Assembly: GCA_013397935.1 (NCBI GenBank)
Contig: VZRN01006295.1
Span: 1,601,524 to 1,665,523, forward strand
Origin: Dasyornis broadbenti
Lineage: Eukaryota > Chordata > Aves > Passeriformes > Dasyornithidae
Reading direction: 5' to 3'
Length of the DNA: 64,000 nucleotides
This document shows positions 24,391-39,266 of this stretch, in pieces. The stretch's first letter is position 1. Every line of letters starts with the position of its first letter. Under the pieces are notes generated by a model. That model was not told where the DNA came from. It was given only the letters and a program-made list of their open reading frames with translations, and made no database searches. Position numbers and translations under genes: made by a program.

Positions 24391-27300
24391 TTTGTCAATG
24401 TCACTAATGAGTTTATAAACCTGTTCGGTAACATTTTCTTTTTTTTTTTTTTTTCCAAATTTTTGGCTGAAAACTTTTCAGTTATTCTTCCCAGTCTTTC
24501 CATACATCTGATGACATTTACCACCTCTCTGTCTATTGTCTGCTACTTTACCTGTAACTGGTTCCTTAAAAGGGAAGAGAAAAAAATTAATAAACCAAAT
24601 GAGTTTATGGGAAATATTACATATACAGCATATCACATGAAGTCACAAAAGCACCACAGCAAAAATGAAGACACAAATTATAGTTATTGAAATCAAGGCA
24701 TTTTTTCCAAAGAAATAAATTTATTTACTGCTATTTAATATTTGCAATATGAGCTTATATTCCTAAGTTTAACATCGAACTCCAGAGTGCACAGGCATCA
24801 AAACTACCTCTAGAGCAGAGTACCAAACCACTTCCTCAAAGAAGTCTTTTCTACAGTATGAACATCACAGTATTTTTTTCCTGTCACTTCTTAACTCTTA
24901 CATGGCTAATGCATGTTAGAATATTGAATTGTGTTGGCTCTAAACCTAGATTTAGAGTGGTACAAAAATAATATTAGCCCTATTATTAGTATTATTGTGT
25001 CTATTATTTTAATTTACATTTTCTTGTAGTTTGCTAAACCAAAAACAAATCTAGCAGCAACACTAATACTCTTTCTTTTTTTAATTATTTTTCTTTCTGA
25101 CAGATAGCTTACTGTAGTTTCATGGGTAGAACAGGAAACTTTATACTTATGATTAGTATCATTTTCTTATCTTACACAAGATTCTCAGATTATTTTTTCC
25201 AGGTTTTTTTTGGGTTTTGGATTTTTTGTTTTTTTACATATCTGGAGGTCTAAAATACAGTGGAGACCATCATCCTAAACAGCATACACCCTAATAACCA
25301 GTAGCGGGACTGGGGAAAGAACCTAAGTACAAAGTTACTGGACAGACAGACCTGTCCTAATGAGACAGTTCAGAATCTGCTGTTCTAAAAAGGGTGTTTA
25401 CAGGAAACGTACAAAAACTTTAATATGTTGGACCAGACCTGGAGCCCATTAGTTTCAACACACACTCCTTTCTCATTCAATTAAAACATTACTGAAAAAA
25501 GGTACAGCTTCAAGGCCAGTGTGGAAGAGTTACTCACATTCCCTCCTGAAGTGTGCAGCTGTTTCTAGGTACTCTGTTACCACGGAGCCAGGCTTATCAT
25601 AGTAGGAGATACTTAGAAGTTAGTGCAAGTACCTTACTGGTGCCTTGGAGTACCAGCACCTTACTGCATGGTACTTTCTGCTGAAAACCAAATTAGCACT
25701 TCTGTCCAACGGTATCAGGTTAGGCTGCCACATGCTGGATTAAGAGATCTTATTAAGAGTGGCTAGTATTGGAATTTGAAAGTTTTTAAGGAGATACTGT
25801 ACACTGTTTAGTGATCTACTAAAAAGTAGCATGAGACAGGCTAAAGCTTCCATATCATTTAAATTGATTGATTTAGAAAATGCTCATGTTCTTTTAACGG
25901 TGTTTGTTGACAATTAGATAGAGAAATCAAACCCTTTGATTCATGGATTCAGTGATTGCCAGCAAAGGGCAAAAGTTCCCCTTGTCTCCATTCACAACTA
26001 GCCAAATAAACATTGCTTGTTTCTTTCACTTTCTCAGGAGCATTATATATCGATCCCAGCTAGAAGCAGGGCGTCAGAAAAGATGTGATGAATGGCATTA
26101 GGCCATTTAGCAAGTCCTATAACTCATAGTAGTAGTAAGTTTTGCCTCTTAGGTTTCAGAATCAGACCTTTGAAGATATTTCCCTGACATCAGGGAGGCC
26201 AGCATGGATCCTGGGGGCTTACCTCATGATTTATTTCTTGCCATTTCGGGGAATTCAAGATGCTGGCAGCTTCTTTGCCCTTCACATCTTAGGCTTGGGT
26301 TTTGTTTTCATTTTTCTTTCCTATTCCCTCTGCATCACCTGAAAACTCCTAATTTTAATACATTTACTGCCTCTAACAAATTTGAATTATTGTTCTATTG
26401 TACTTATGTCTGCTGAGTATCTGAGATTATTTTACAGGTAGGATGCAAGAGTCAATTTTCCCTTGAAAAATGCTTTATTAAAGGGCAATGAGAAAAGCTT
26501 TTCCAACAAGAGGGCAAATGACTAATGGTAATAAAATGTGCGGGTTTCAACTACATCAAAGCTGAATGGAAAATGAAGGATATGAAAAATCACTTTGCAC
26601 TATCACATAGGGGGAATTTGTTGTGAACATGAAAGCACAAAGCAGGTTCTGAACTGGGAAGCAATGCTATATGGATGGATTTCAAAGGGACGGACTTTTT
26701 ACTGGTATATTTAACAGAAAACTCAGGAGAATTAGATGGATTTAAACAGGCAAAGATTCAGTGAAATAACAGTTGTCTTTAGGCCTCCTGTCTTATAGCA
26801 AAACAAAAAGACATAACAGCTGAAGTTAAAACATTTGGATGTTAAATTTCAAGCAGTCTAAGAGTGCATTGTGGCAAAGGCACTGAGCAAGGGGTATCAG
26901 AATTATAGAAATCGGGGCCTGAGAGATGCAACATTTAACAAATTAGTTCAGTAAAGTTGCTGTCCCCTGTACAGCGATGATTTCTTGGATTTCTGAGTAT
27001 GATATCAGTCATCTATAAAAGAAACAGGTTTGGAATGGCACTTCATTTCTCAAAAGTCTCAAATACTTGGAAAGCTCCATAGAAGTAAGAGTCAGATGGA
27101 GTCATGAGACCATATTATGTGTCCCACTGTGTACAAAGAAGAAAGGAGAACATTTATCAAAAGAAATGAATGTTTTAATGCCACGCTTTATTGGGAGGTT
27201 GAAATAGTCTCTTTCCCAAGAGTGTTAGGACCCAGTAGGATCTGTTACATATTCCCCTCCAGGGATTCCTTAAATACATATTAGTAGTTTAGAGATTAAC

Positions 27301-30300
27301 AGACTTCTACTTGGAAGCTTGATTTTCTGTTTCAGCAATCTTACTCAGATACTTTCTAGGTGTTTTTCATGAAGGGGGGTGGATTAGCCTATGCTCACTG
27401 ACCATGTGGTTCATGCCTTTCAGAATAATATGTGCTGTTCTTCCGGCAAATATAAGAATCTATCATATACAAGCTAAAGTAAGAAACCCTAAAGCTCTTT
27501 GTCTTTCCTGTACTGTAGAAAACAAAAGTATTAATGAAAAATGAAAGCGCTGTTGCACTAAATAAAAAAAAAAAAAGGCAAAGTAATGAACTCTCAAATT
27601 TAGAAATAAAATTAATGCATGAAGAAAAAGAAATCTTCACCCTTCAAGTTTGTATAACACACCTTGAGGTTTAAAAGAAATGTAAACTTAAAGAAAAATG
27701 AAGATTGGAAGGTATGGCCTAAAGATTTTTCTAACCTTCCTAAGCAGATCTGCTCTCAGTTCATTACATGTTTGTCAAGACAGACATGAAACCAGCCTTT
27801 CCACCCCTACAATGTCATGAAAACACCACGCCTGTATGCATAGAACCACTCTGAAGATTTGCAGTTTTAAACTTTATCGAGACTCTTTTCCAATGAACTT
27901 TATTCCTTTCTACTTCACAAGCCTGATTGCTTAAAAATATATATTAAATCATACAAATAGGTTTTTAAAAAATCAATCTAAAGCATTTTAACTTCTTTCA
28001 TTTAAATAAAGAATGGAAACTTCATGGATTTGGGTCAAACCTTGACTCTTTTAAATGGTCATTCAGAATAATTTTTTTTTTTACCACTGTTGTGTTAATT
28101 TGACAATTTTCATATGCTCCAAATGATAGAGTCCTACAAGCAAGCATGAACACAAAGCTTGTTTTGTTTTCAAAACACAACATTGTCTTTCAAAGTATCA
28201 AGCAGGCTCAACAATTCCTTGGGGAATTATTGTCTGAAGGGAAGGTAGCGGAAGTAGTGATGCAAAGAATGTAAAAAAGTGGGGAAAAAACAAAAGAATG
28301 CAAATAGTATGTGTAAGAGAGAAGTAAACTGTTCCATAAATAGTCACACAGAAAAAAAAGGTAATGAAAAAACGCGTATTTTAAACCCAAGAAAAGCAAA
28401 AGATCTTTAAAAACGGTGTAAGACTCAAGAAAGGGAAATGAGGCTGACGAACTGCTCATTAGAAAAGATTCAAGCAGAATCTTGGCTACATACAAGGTTA
28501 AGGCATTTCAAAAACTGTGCTGTAGAAGCAGAAGCTAGATGCTGAAGGTGGAAAAATCCCTGCTGTGACTGTACACTAATGGACTTTGGACTTATTTTGC
28601 TGAGGAAATAAATGTTGTATGCCATATTCATTACTGAGTGCCACTTAATTAACTATGAACATAATAATTAAGTATCCTCTAGCCTGTCTGTGTCCATTAT
28701 ATGATACATGTGCACACACAGAGATATGTTTTGACTCAGGTTGAACAGCTTTCAATTAAACTCTTCTCCACTCCCCTCAGAACAGGTGCTAGAATAATGC
28801 ACTACTGTATGAAAGAAAGGTTAGCAAGAGCTAGTGACTCGAATTTTGTGTGTAGCATCCAAGTACATGTATAGTACATTTTAAACACAATTAATTATTC
28901 TGAAGAGATGAAAGCCAACTTTGAACTTTATATTCTTTTGTTTCAAAATAAAGTTTAGTGCTATTAAAAATCTCATTTCAAGCAGACCTCCTTTTTAATT
29001 TTTCTTTCCTGACAATTCCAACCAAACCGCAAATAACAAAAAAATCTGTCCATTTAAACAGGAAGAAGAATCAGAACCTGTTTGTCTGAATCAGAGGCAG
29101 TCCAAAGCAGTGTACTATAAGAAAACACTAATTTTCATGCACATACTGCATTTTCATGCACATTACATCTTAGATGCAATTTAAGAATGACAAGATAATA
29201 ATTACATGCTACCTCATATGGTATCATCAAACATAAAACAAGACTATCTTAGAGTCAAGGAACAAAATGCTAATTAACAAATGGCTATACTGTAATAATA
29301 AAAAGTGAAAGGTGGTCATGACTACTACAATAACACTTTTAATTTCTGGTCACACCTCCTCTCTTGAATGAACTTTAAAAATAATTTTTTTACTTGTGAA
29401 AGTATGGCAGACTGTCTTAAATACTTAATTTGGTGTATTTTCACATATTAGAATATTCCAAGGGAAACAATAATTTTAAATTAAAAGGAAAAGAGATAAC
29501 AAGCTTAGATTTCTATCTTTCATCCCATTCCTACTGTCAGCCCTGACTGTATGATGAAATTTGTGTTTATTTCCAAAACACATCTAATATTCATTGGAAA
29601 TAAAGTTGTCTGACAATAGTTTATACCTGGGGTTGAACTCCAAAATTGGAAGGTGCAAAGAATTGTGAGCATCTGTTCTCCAGCAGTAAAATTAGGAAAG
29701 TGAACATATGTAGTTTGTTATTAAGTATAATTCACAGGTCTGCTTCCTCTTAGTGGCATCAGTTCTTATTTCTATCAATTTCTTTTTGAAGAAGCAATTA
29801 CATGTTGTATAAACAGGTCATAGACTACAAAAATGAGAAGCCAATCAGAATAGAAAAAAAAATGATGAAAAGAAAACAGAACTACACTTCAGAACTTCTT
29901 TTGCTTAATTTTTTCCTCCCATTGAAAAATGTGTCAACTGTACAGGGATGTTGCTTTAAGAAATGTCTAGTCCGTATCTATTCCTCTTGTTTTCCTTTTC
30001 TACTACTTTTGGAAAAAAAAATTATCATCTCTTTTTTATCATCGCATTTGGCTCTTTAAACACTTATAAATACCATTTAATGGCAAGTCAAAGATTACCC
30101 CTCTGTATGTGGAATCAATTTTCCTTATTCCTGTTGTGGTTTTGTTTGCTTTGAATTTTTCCCTCCTTCACTTATAAAAGGAGAGCTAGGGAATAGTTAT
30201 TTTCCCTTGTTATTACTAAGAAAAGGTTAAGGAAGAATTCTTCAATATATTTGTGCAGATGAGTCTTGGTTGAAGTTTATCTCCAATGTAACCCATTAGA

Positions 30301-33300
30301 ATTAAATGAGATTTTTTTTTCTTTCTGTACCAAAGACCTGACATTTTATCTATGTGCACAGTAGGTTTAATGCACATTCTTCTTTTATATAACCTCAGAG
30401 TTCCACTCAGATCCTCTAGGTTTTCCCAGTGATATAAACTGTCCTTTTGTTTCTTTTTCAGTCTCAGTTATAGTGAAGTAAAACTTCACTAATGCTCAGT
30501 CACACTCTCACAGAAACAGTACACAAAGACAAAACTCTCCCAACACAGCAGAAACTCCCACAGAAGAAAGTCAGTTTCTCAGCTCTTACATGAGCACCTC
30601 TAACATCCTTGCTCCAATAAAAAGTTTTAACTGGGGGCTCGAACTGATAACCTGACATCCGTATATTTCTGTGTCCTATGCACAGCTTCCAGCCCTTGAT
30701 AAGTAACTGAGAACTCTTTAGTGGGTCAGAGAACAGTAGAGTGCTGTAATAAAGAAGAAATAATAGTAATAATAAAAACAACAACTACAACATCATCAAT
30801 ACAAAGTTCTATTACTTATAAATAGCTGTATGGTAAGTAGCTGTGTCTTAATGGAAAGAATGATAATGGCAGTGCACCTTATCTTTTGGTCAACTTCCAA
30901 TTAACTAACTTGTAGTTAATCTGGTACACTGGTACCAGGGAGAGCTACTTGTTTTTCCATCTTTCATAGCTTTGCTCGATCTTTGCATTTGGAGTGAAAA
31001 AGGAGGTACCTCTTATTATTGTTTTAACAAGCTTGACACTCTGGGCAACTTTCTTATGGCTAATTTGCCACAGAAATGGCAAATAAAATCATCTGCAATT
31101 GTCACCCTAAAGAAAAATCTTGACCTGAAGCTGGCGCTCACATTAATGTCTGCTACTGAAAACCAGAAAAAAAGGAATGAAGTTGCCATAGTAATAAACA
31201 AACCTGAGCTTTTGCATAGAAAGATAGTGTATGTGAGCTGGATATTTGATATTAGGCATAACAGATAAGTGTAATCCAAGAGGGGTGGACCTATAAGAGA
31301 AATTCTGAAGACTCATTTAAATCAGTGAGGAATGGATTATGAGAATAATTGTAGACAATTTTTCATTTATTTCTTTCTATAGTCATTGGCTCTAATAAGT
31401 ATTTGAGAGAATTCCCCTAGAAGCAAATAACTGCTCTTTTCCCTAGGTTTGGCCGAGAAAGCTTAAGAGAAGAAAGTTCAAAAACATGTCAGGAAGGGTC
31501 GAATAGAAGAAAGGGGTCAGAAAGTCAAAGAAAAGACAGCTGGGAACTAGTGCAAAGTAGTTACCTCTGCCCTTTGGGTATCTTTTATAGAGTTTGCTGC
31601 AACTCAGTAAGCCACTGAGACCTCTGACAGTCTGAATGCAAGGGCACACTTGACAAAATATTCATAAACTTTATATTACAGGAATTCATCAGGCATAGTT
31701 TATTTGAGATTTCTCTCTTTAGAGTCTTAAAGTATCTTAGTTTGGATTCCAAGTCATGCTGTTTTACTTGGAAAACTTTCTGGCTTGTTTTGAGTTGTTT
31801 AGTGTGAGGCAAATACAGTCAGATAAACCTCAACTCAGGACTAATAGTAATAGCATTAGTTGATGAAAAAACACCAGCAGATGCAGTAATCTGCTGCCTA
31901 GGTGGTTATAAACACTTAAAACACATTAGTAAACATTTTGCTATATGTAAACTGTAGATGGTCTATTTTTCTAGTTTCTATAACTATTCTTTTTGCTTTG
32001 TGGGACCACCATAGGAAACCAAAATCCTTGAGGAATTTATGCATAAGTAAGCTACAGATAAAATCTTTAGAAGCTGCTGGCAACAATGCAAAGAATTTAA
32101 CTGCAAAAGACACAGACTACCAAAATTTGTCTTTATGTCTGATTCAAGCTGTATTTACTGCAAATAAACCCCATATCACTATAGCTCATCAAGAAGATTT
32201 AAAACAACTTTTTTAAAATTGGTGTAACTGACCAATTGATTATAATGAGATTTCCAGTAACTCTGTAGTAAAAGTTTCAAGAATATATGCCTGACCTTTG
32301 AAGGTTGGGACACAAGTGCTGACTTAAAGCCCAAATGTTTAAAAATTAAAGGATGGAAGAAATAATAATACTATAATATATTAATATCAGAGCAATATGC
32401 TTACACTGAATTAAATAAGTAAGCAAGAAGCAATATATAATATTGAAATCCAAATATCTGAAAGGTCATTGAAATGGTATAGGAAATGCTGACAATATGA
32501 ATTTGTCATAAAGTAAGATAGAAATATTAGAATTTATTGTCTATTTGATGAGTGCTATTTAGAGAAAGTGCTGTCTTCCATGGCTGATGTTCATCAGCAG
32601 ATGGTTCCAACCTGAGCTGCAGCAATCAAAACGAGATTATGTGTATTTATGAGTTGTCATCATTTGACTTATGTTTGTTCACTGAGTGTGCTCTGTGTTG
32701 TTTTGTAAAATGGTGTGGTCAGTCTAACAACTATAAATTGCTATAACTCATATTCTTTCCCCAAACTACTATTCTTTTTATTAAGTCCACATAACATTTA
32801 TCTAAGTACTAGGTATTTGAAATGAAGTAAACATAGTATCAGGTTCATAAACCAAATTAAAAACCACCTTTCACCAATTTCACATAATAAATACTTGGTA
32901 AAAAAAAAAGAAAATCTTTTGGAGGTATTTAAAAAAAACCAAGTAACTTCTATATTTGACTTAATTCTTCGTGGCTCATTTTAATATAAAATCAGTTTTA
33001 GTGTCTGTTAAGTCGGAATAATTGAGCCTCTTTTCCTTAGATATTATGCTGAGATTTCATTGCAAAAAAAATCCAATTTTTAAACTTTTTTCCCATTTCT
33101 TCTACTGTGGTTTGGATTTAATCAAAATGCATATAGGGAAATTTAAATGAAGATATTTTCATTATTTTCGTTATACGGTGTGAAACCAGAAAAACTTATT
33201 CTTGTGTAGGAATTGTGCTCATGGGAAAAAGGAGGAAATTGTTTTATGTTAAGGTTCGTTAGTGACCAAAAATCAATTAGCTTTGATTCTTGCATACCTA

Positions 33301-36300
33301 ATTTTATTGCTTTCACTGTACCAGACTGTGTTTACTTTTAGGTGAGAGGGACTATTTGAGAACTTTAATGTGAGATAGAACTGTAATATGTCAGCAAAGA
33401 AAACCTAATACACTTGTACAGGAATATTAATTTTACAGGCAAGATAAATGTATATAGTAAATGCTTAAATACATGCATTATATTTCTTTAATATCGCATA
33501 GTTAATTTAATTGTGGTCTACAGAGTGATTTCAGTTAAAAAAATAAAAATGAAGAAAAAATGTTGGGGGGCAGTTTAAAAAAAAGCTGTTTGCTTTAAGC
33601 CATTCAAAAGAAACATTAGATCTCAAAGGAAACATTTAGCTTGAGTTCTAAAAGAGGATTATTTTACTTAGTCATATTAATGTAAAAGAAACCTGGGTGA
33701 TTTACATAGGATTCTTCTTGCACAGTTCTCTGTGAGGTTCAAAGAAGTGTAGTAATTTCTAATAATTGATGAGATATGTAGCAGCTCGCTGGTACAAACA
33801 AACAGATACAAGGCTGAGGAGCTAACATAATTTCTCACTTTGTCCTGGAAAATTATTTCCACCATAGACAAACAACAGAATTTTCAATCTTGTTCAGAGT
33901 CTGGGAAAAATTTGTTAGTTCTAAGTCAGCGCAGAATCAGCAAGGCTATCTCCATATTACATTTATAAGGTTTAAATTTTTGGAGTCTGAACTCTCTCTT
34001 GGTCCCTAAATGTTTTAAATTTGCATATAAATAAGTCATTTTATTAAAAAAAAAAAAAAACTATGAGTAAAGCTGTAAGCTATGAAAGTAAAAACACATC
34101 AAAAATTTTTAATTATGTATTTTAGACTAGTATATTCAAAGTTGGAAAGATACTATTGAAAATAAACTAACAAATGTCCTGTAAGTTACCACCAGCAGTT
34201 CAAAGTAAATAACCATTTTTAAAATTTTAACATCTGTTTCCAGAGGCAGTTTTCTCAACAGAAGAATCGATGAAAGACTGATTTTGGCACCCCAGAATAT
34301 TCAAAAGTTCAAAAGTGGACTTTTCTTCATGTGAATTCTAAGTCTTACACAGATAACTTCTTGTTCAATATTATTTACTACTGTGTCTAAATTGGAACTT
34401 CTTGCTTGCCACTGTGTAGAAAACAATAAAACATTGATAAAGTACCTTCCACTTCTCAAAGGTCCTGCAGTGATCGATGAACATTCTTCAGCTTCATAAT
34501 TCTGAGGAGGAATTTGTTGTTCCAGAACAGCTGGAGTGTGAATAAGATTTAGCTTACCTGAAACTGAGGACATCTTTTGTACAGGTTTTAAAGAATTCCT
34601 CAGACCAACTCAAATAACACTTTTTCTCCAAGTCTCACACCTTTCCTTTTGCTGTTTTTAGTGTTGGTGATACTGCAGTCACGTCCAACACGCAAGCTCC
34701 CTATCAGTGTATTCTAGAATTATCTGCATTTTATCTGGCCAAAATACGTTTTCTAGGCAGGGATTCCAGCTTCTCCAGTGTCTCGTCATTGCTTGTCAGT
34801 AGCGGGCAATGCGGTTACTGCACAGGTGGAGCTACACAAGTAACTTGAACGCACTCAAAGAAATGAAGTGCAGTCAGAAACTATTTTTGAGACTGTTGGG
34901 TTTGGCACTATTTCAGTTATAAGATTTCAACCAATAGCTGAATAGAGGCAGCAATCTCATATCTCAGGTTGTGACATGAAGCAATATTGAAAGTTCTCAA
35001 ATAAAGATGGAGATAACCTATCAGTTCTCAGGCTCTTTGTTAAGCTGGAGGGATATTCAATGAGGTATTCAAGTAGCAGAGGTCTTGTTCTATATTGCAT
35101 AAAATGATTCAGCATTCAAGACAGTGATTGAGATTAGAGAGTTTTCCAGCAGTGAAGATTAAAGGACGTTTTCTGTAGATTTAAATGGTTTAGTAGTACT
35201 CTTTTTCAGATCTGTCACAGTTTTTAACTGAGTTTTTTGTAAAAATTGCAAATTCATTTTCACTAATGCTCTCTAAAAATGTTGTGGGATAAGATTCAGA
35301 CCAAATATGTAGATTCACATAACAGCTACAGGTTATACAATGAAATAGCAAGGCCCCATTTAATCTTGGTCTTCAGTTTTTGGGGTGGGGGCAATAGTCA
35401 TAATTCACTTTGAAAATTCCCATCCCCTTTCTGTTACTTTTACTTTTGAGATATTTAACAAAATAATATCGAACTTCTATCCTCTATTTCAATTTCTTGA
35501 TTTAACTAGCTCATCAACATTATTTCATTAATCCAAAGTGGATGACTCTCTTTACACTTTGTAGTTTTCTCTTATTATCTTACTCTTGATCTTTTCTTCA
35601 TATACGGTATTTTTCTGAGAGAAATTTTATGTATAATTGTTAAACTGCCAGTGTAAATAATAGAAAACTCGTTTACATATTTTTCAGAAATCAGTATTTT
35701 AGTAGTTTTATTTTAAATAAATCAGGTTCTGAAAACAGTTTCCTATCTTCATGAACTTTGGACTTGAATATTTTACTGACTTTAAGTAAAAACAATTTCC
35801 CATTGTTTCAAGTACTTTACTGTATCGACAAGAAATTAAAATGACCATTTGTTAAAGCAAAAATAAATTCCTAGAATTCTCATTTAGTCTTAAAAATATT
35901 TGTGTTTTAGAAAAAGTCCGTTATTAGCATTAGTACCCTTCATTTAATGGAATTTTATGAAAAGTTGAATGCCTACAGTGCTAGGGCTTGTTAATCCCTT
36001 TTATTATTATTTCTGAAAAAGAGAAATAAAATTTAAATTTTGTAATTATACTCTCAGCACTGCTGGAAAACAGGAAGAATAAATCCATTATGGTTACTGA
36101 TACTCTCTAGAATGGGAGTGCACTAATTCAGTAGGAAAAGTCTATTTGAAAGAACTCTGAAAAGAGTAATCTAAAACTGGTGTTGGCAGATTGATAGTTA
36201 AAATCACTGTTTACTTCAGCCTAGAAGAATGAGATAAGAGATAACATATGTAGATACATCTAAACGAAAACAGTTGAAATATTAGGGTGAAGACCAACTT

Positions 36301-36302
36301 AT
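24391..36302. other. Gene-free AT-rich stretch
   Basis: About 12 kb with no gene seen. The frames present (at most 106 codons, for example 24370-24690, 30972-31268 and 31938-32216) show no family motif. The first of them begins inside the CR1 tail and runs through a poly(T) tract, so it is incidental. Poly(T) at 24437-24454, poly(A) runs at 27556-27568 and 34047-34061, and a small duplication at 29131-29165 are the only structure noted. Confidence 0.55.
29131..29165 (+). repeat. 19-bp-period tandem duplication
   Basis: ATTTTCATGCACATA (29131-29145) recurs as ATTTTCATGCACATTA at 29150-29165, a period of 19 bp. It is a local duplication in otherwise unremarkable sequence. Confidence 0.85.
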
Positions 36303-36402
36303 TGAAGGTGCTCCTGCCCAAGGCACGGGGTTTGGAACTAGATGATCTTCAAGGTCCCCTTCCAACCCAAACCATTCTATTTATTCATTCTATGATTCTG
36401 TG
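36303..36402 (+). mobile_element. CR1 LINE, short 3' end
   Basis: CR1 3' UTR of the GGAAGGTG..CCTGCCCA type: TGAAGGTGCTCCTGCCCAAG, GGAACTAGATGATCTTCAAG, and CCTTCCAACCCAAACC followed by a tail of ATTCTAT/ATTCATTCTATGATTCTGTG ending at 36402. Similarity to the canonical sequence is high, so this is one of the younger insertions here. It is the same subfamily type as 8103-8340. Confidence 0.92.
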
Positions 36403-38337
36403 ACCAGAGACTAAATATGTGGGGTGCAGACAGGCCTCTGTATTCTCATTTTACTAGTTTGCATCAAAAATCTTGGAAAGCTTCAGAAGCTCGTCACTTC
36501 TCTGAAGACTGAAAATGGATGTCCTTGGAAGAGTGCAGAAGCCTCAGTGTCCAGTTGCCTCCCTGGACAGCAGTGAGGCCAGGTCTCTGTCTTTGTGTCT
36601 TGTGCAGTTGTGCATGGGAACGAGGTCTGAAGGAAAACATTCTCCTCTCTGGTCTCTGCATGATTTTTATTGACTTTGTGGTGTGCAAAATTTGCTGGAC
36701 ATTTAAGACTAATGGGTGTATAATCTTACAAATTTTAGAATTGTGGTATTTGCAAAATCTCATTATACAGAATGAGCAGCATTCTCTGATGCAAAAGAAA
36801 GTGACAGATCCAGACAGCTAGTTCTGCATCAAGAAGAAGGGCTATATGGGATCAAGAAGTATGCTTTAAGGAGGTGGAAAGACGTGTTTTCTGAGTGTGA
36901 GTGCCTTATCTGCAGATACTATTTTAAAAATTATTCTTTTAAGTAAACTATTTAAGAACATTTCCTGGCTGCTCCAGAAATGTAAACAGGTATTTGAAGG
37001 AAAAAGTATCATCAATGAATTATCATTTCTAGTTTATTATTCTCGTTTTTTTGGGAAAGAATTCTGTACCCCTACACTGCTAAGGTAAAAACTCTTTTTT
37101 TGCTTTAGTTGGTGCTTTAATAAGATAAATTTCATATTTTTAATAAGTCTAGTAAGCATAGTACACTGTTCTGGTCAATGGCTTGGTCTAAAACTCTTCA
37201 CAGAAATACAAGCTTGCTATTTTAATTCTGAAATAATGTAATTCAGCTGAGTCTCACTGAGGTTTAGGCCTAAAGAAAGAAGGAATTTATATGATGTCTG
37301 ATATTGAAAATCTGCAATAGATATTAGCACAGTAGAAAACTAAATCTCTTCTGCATGTTTTTTTACTAACAGTCAAATATTCAGCATATTTTTTTATTTT
37401 AAATTTCCGTTTCAGTTGTCATATTCCTCGTAAGCAGATAGCTACCATTAATGAAAATGATAAGGTACTCATAATAAAAGAGGTTAAATTAAATGGAATT
37501 TATAACTTTAGGCAGTGTTCCAGAACACAGAAACCCATTGATCTTCTGTAGCCCGAGTGTGCTTACATCAGAATTCTAGGTTCCAGGATGTGAGAGAAAA
37601 TAGTCTATATTAGCTTTTTTAACTAATATTAAACCTAATGGCTGTTTATGATTCAGAAGGACCTTTGATTACACAGAAACTGAAGGTTTTGGGTCATTTT
37701 TTGGGAGGTTCCATTTTCTTAGCAGTCCATGCCAATTTCTCTTTAGTTACTGAAGAGGTTAAAACAACAAAATCTGACAGATTGTTAGCTGAACTCAACC
37801 CAGACAGATGGCACCATTCTATTCAAGCCAGTTTTGTGAAAGTTCTGCTGCACCATATGCTAGAATCAGTTCAACAGCTAATTAGTGCTTTTTACAACAC
37901 AATCATTCAAGGAAATTTCTTATGGACAGGTCACAAATACAGAGAGAGAAGAAAGAAGGAATAAAAACCTGAATTGCATATAGTCTCACTAGCTTATCTG
38001 CTCCAGTCATATATAAAGGTAAGCATGGTAAGGCATCTTGAATAACCTTTCAGCTCAGTCCCAGCAGTACTGACATTCCTAGGCTGTATTTGGAAAATAA
38101 ACATTGAATGCTGTAGTGACTTAGAGTTTTTCCCTCCTTTTTCTTAACAGCTGTGTGGTAAAGAAAGGAATAAAGTTGATTATGCAACTAAGTTCCTGTG
38201 TATCAAAACGATCTAATTAAAAGAAAAGCAATTGCAACAGAGATTTATAAAAGTTTGGAATTACCAGCTCAAGAAGAAAAATGATCATTATAATCAGGAA
38301 GCACCACTTTCTTAGACATTAAATTTAGTTTACCAGG

Positions 38338-38376
38338 AAAAAAAAAAAAAAGAAAAAACAAAACAAAACCAAAAAA

Positions 38377-38407
<31 letters not shown>

Positions 38408-38412
38408 AACCC
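38338..38412 (+). repeat. A-rich (AAAAC)n tract
   Basis: About 75 bases of almost pure A with C every fifth base (AAAACAAAACAAAAC), bracketed by longer A runs. It could be an expanded poly(A) tail of a decayed retroposed copy, but nothing recognisable lies immediately upstream. Confidence 0.9.
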
Positions 38413-39237
38413 ACCAAAAGTCATCAACAAACCAGAAACAGAACATCAATATTTTCACAGGGCAAAAACACGGGAAAGGTGAAGAAAGATGTGATGATAT
38501 GGTGATATTATGCTACCTGCTGCCCCCTTTCCAGTGACTTAATATGATTCTCTGAAGTTAGATTTTTTAAGACTTATCTATTCAATTAGACTGTTGAGGT
38601 TCAGGCTTTACAATTTCACTCTCTGAGGCATGCCTTCTGCATAACTAAAGTGATAAGCAAAACACTCATGTAGTCTTGATGTTCAGAGAAATCGTTAGAG
38701 TGAGAACTCTGTAATTACACAGGCTTTGGGAAAAAGAAAGAATTTTACGTGCAACAGATGTAGAAGAGACCTATAAGGATGATAAGAAGAAAGAGTTAGT
38801 GATTACAGGAACAGGTTTGTATCTGTGGTATTTCGCAGGCGTATATAAGCAAGCTCTCTTCGCAGATGTAGTGCGATTGGAGACTATGATGCTATATAAA
38901 TAAAACTGTTTATACCCAAGATTGTTCATGCCAAGAAGACGCAGAGAAAACACTCATGAACCTACAAAATTTCTAAAAATTGCATTGTAGGGAATCTTTG
39001 TCCTTTTTTCAATCATTTTCTCATAGCAAAATAAAGCCTCAGGAAGACTTTACTTTTTATTAGATACAAAAAGGAGAGCAATTTCAAAATAGCCGTCTGA
39101 TGGAATATCAGAGACAAAAACTACAGATTTTTAAGATGAATTTCATCATCTTTTCAAGAAAATTCAACTGGAAATAAGTAATTTGGTTTAATTTGTTTTG
39201 TGGTTTTTGTTTATTTAGTTGATCTTTTGTTTTAGTG

Positions 39238-39266
39238 GGTTTTTGTTTGTTTGTTTGTTTGTTTTT
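39238..39266 (+). repeat. (GTTT)n microsatellite
   Basis: Five to six GTTT repeats within a longer T/G-rich zone (39180-39270). It reads as (AAAC)n on the minus strand and resembles the A-rich tract at 38338 in composition. Confidence 0.9.
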
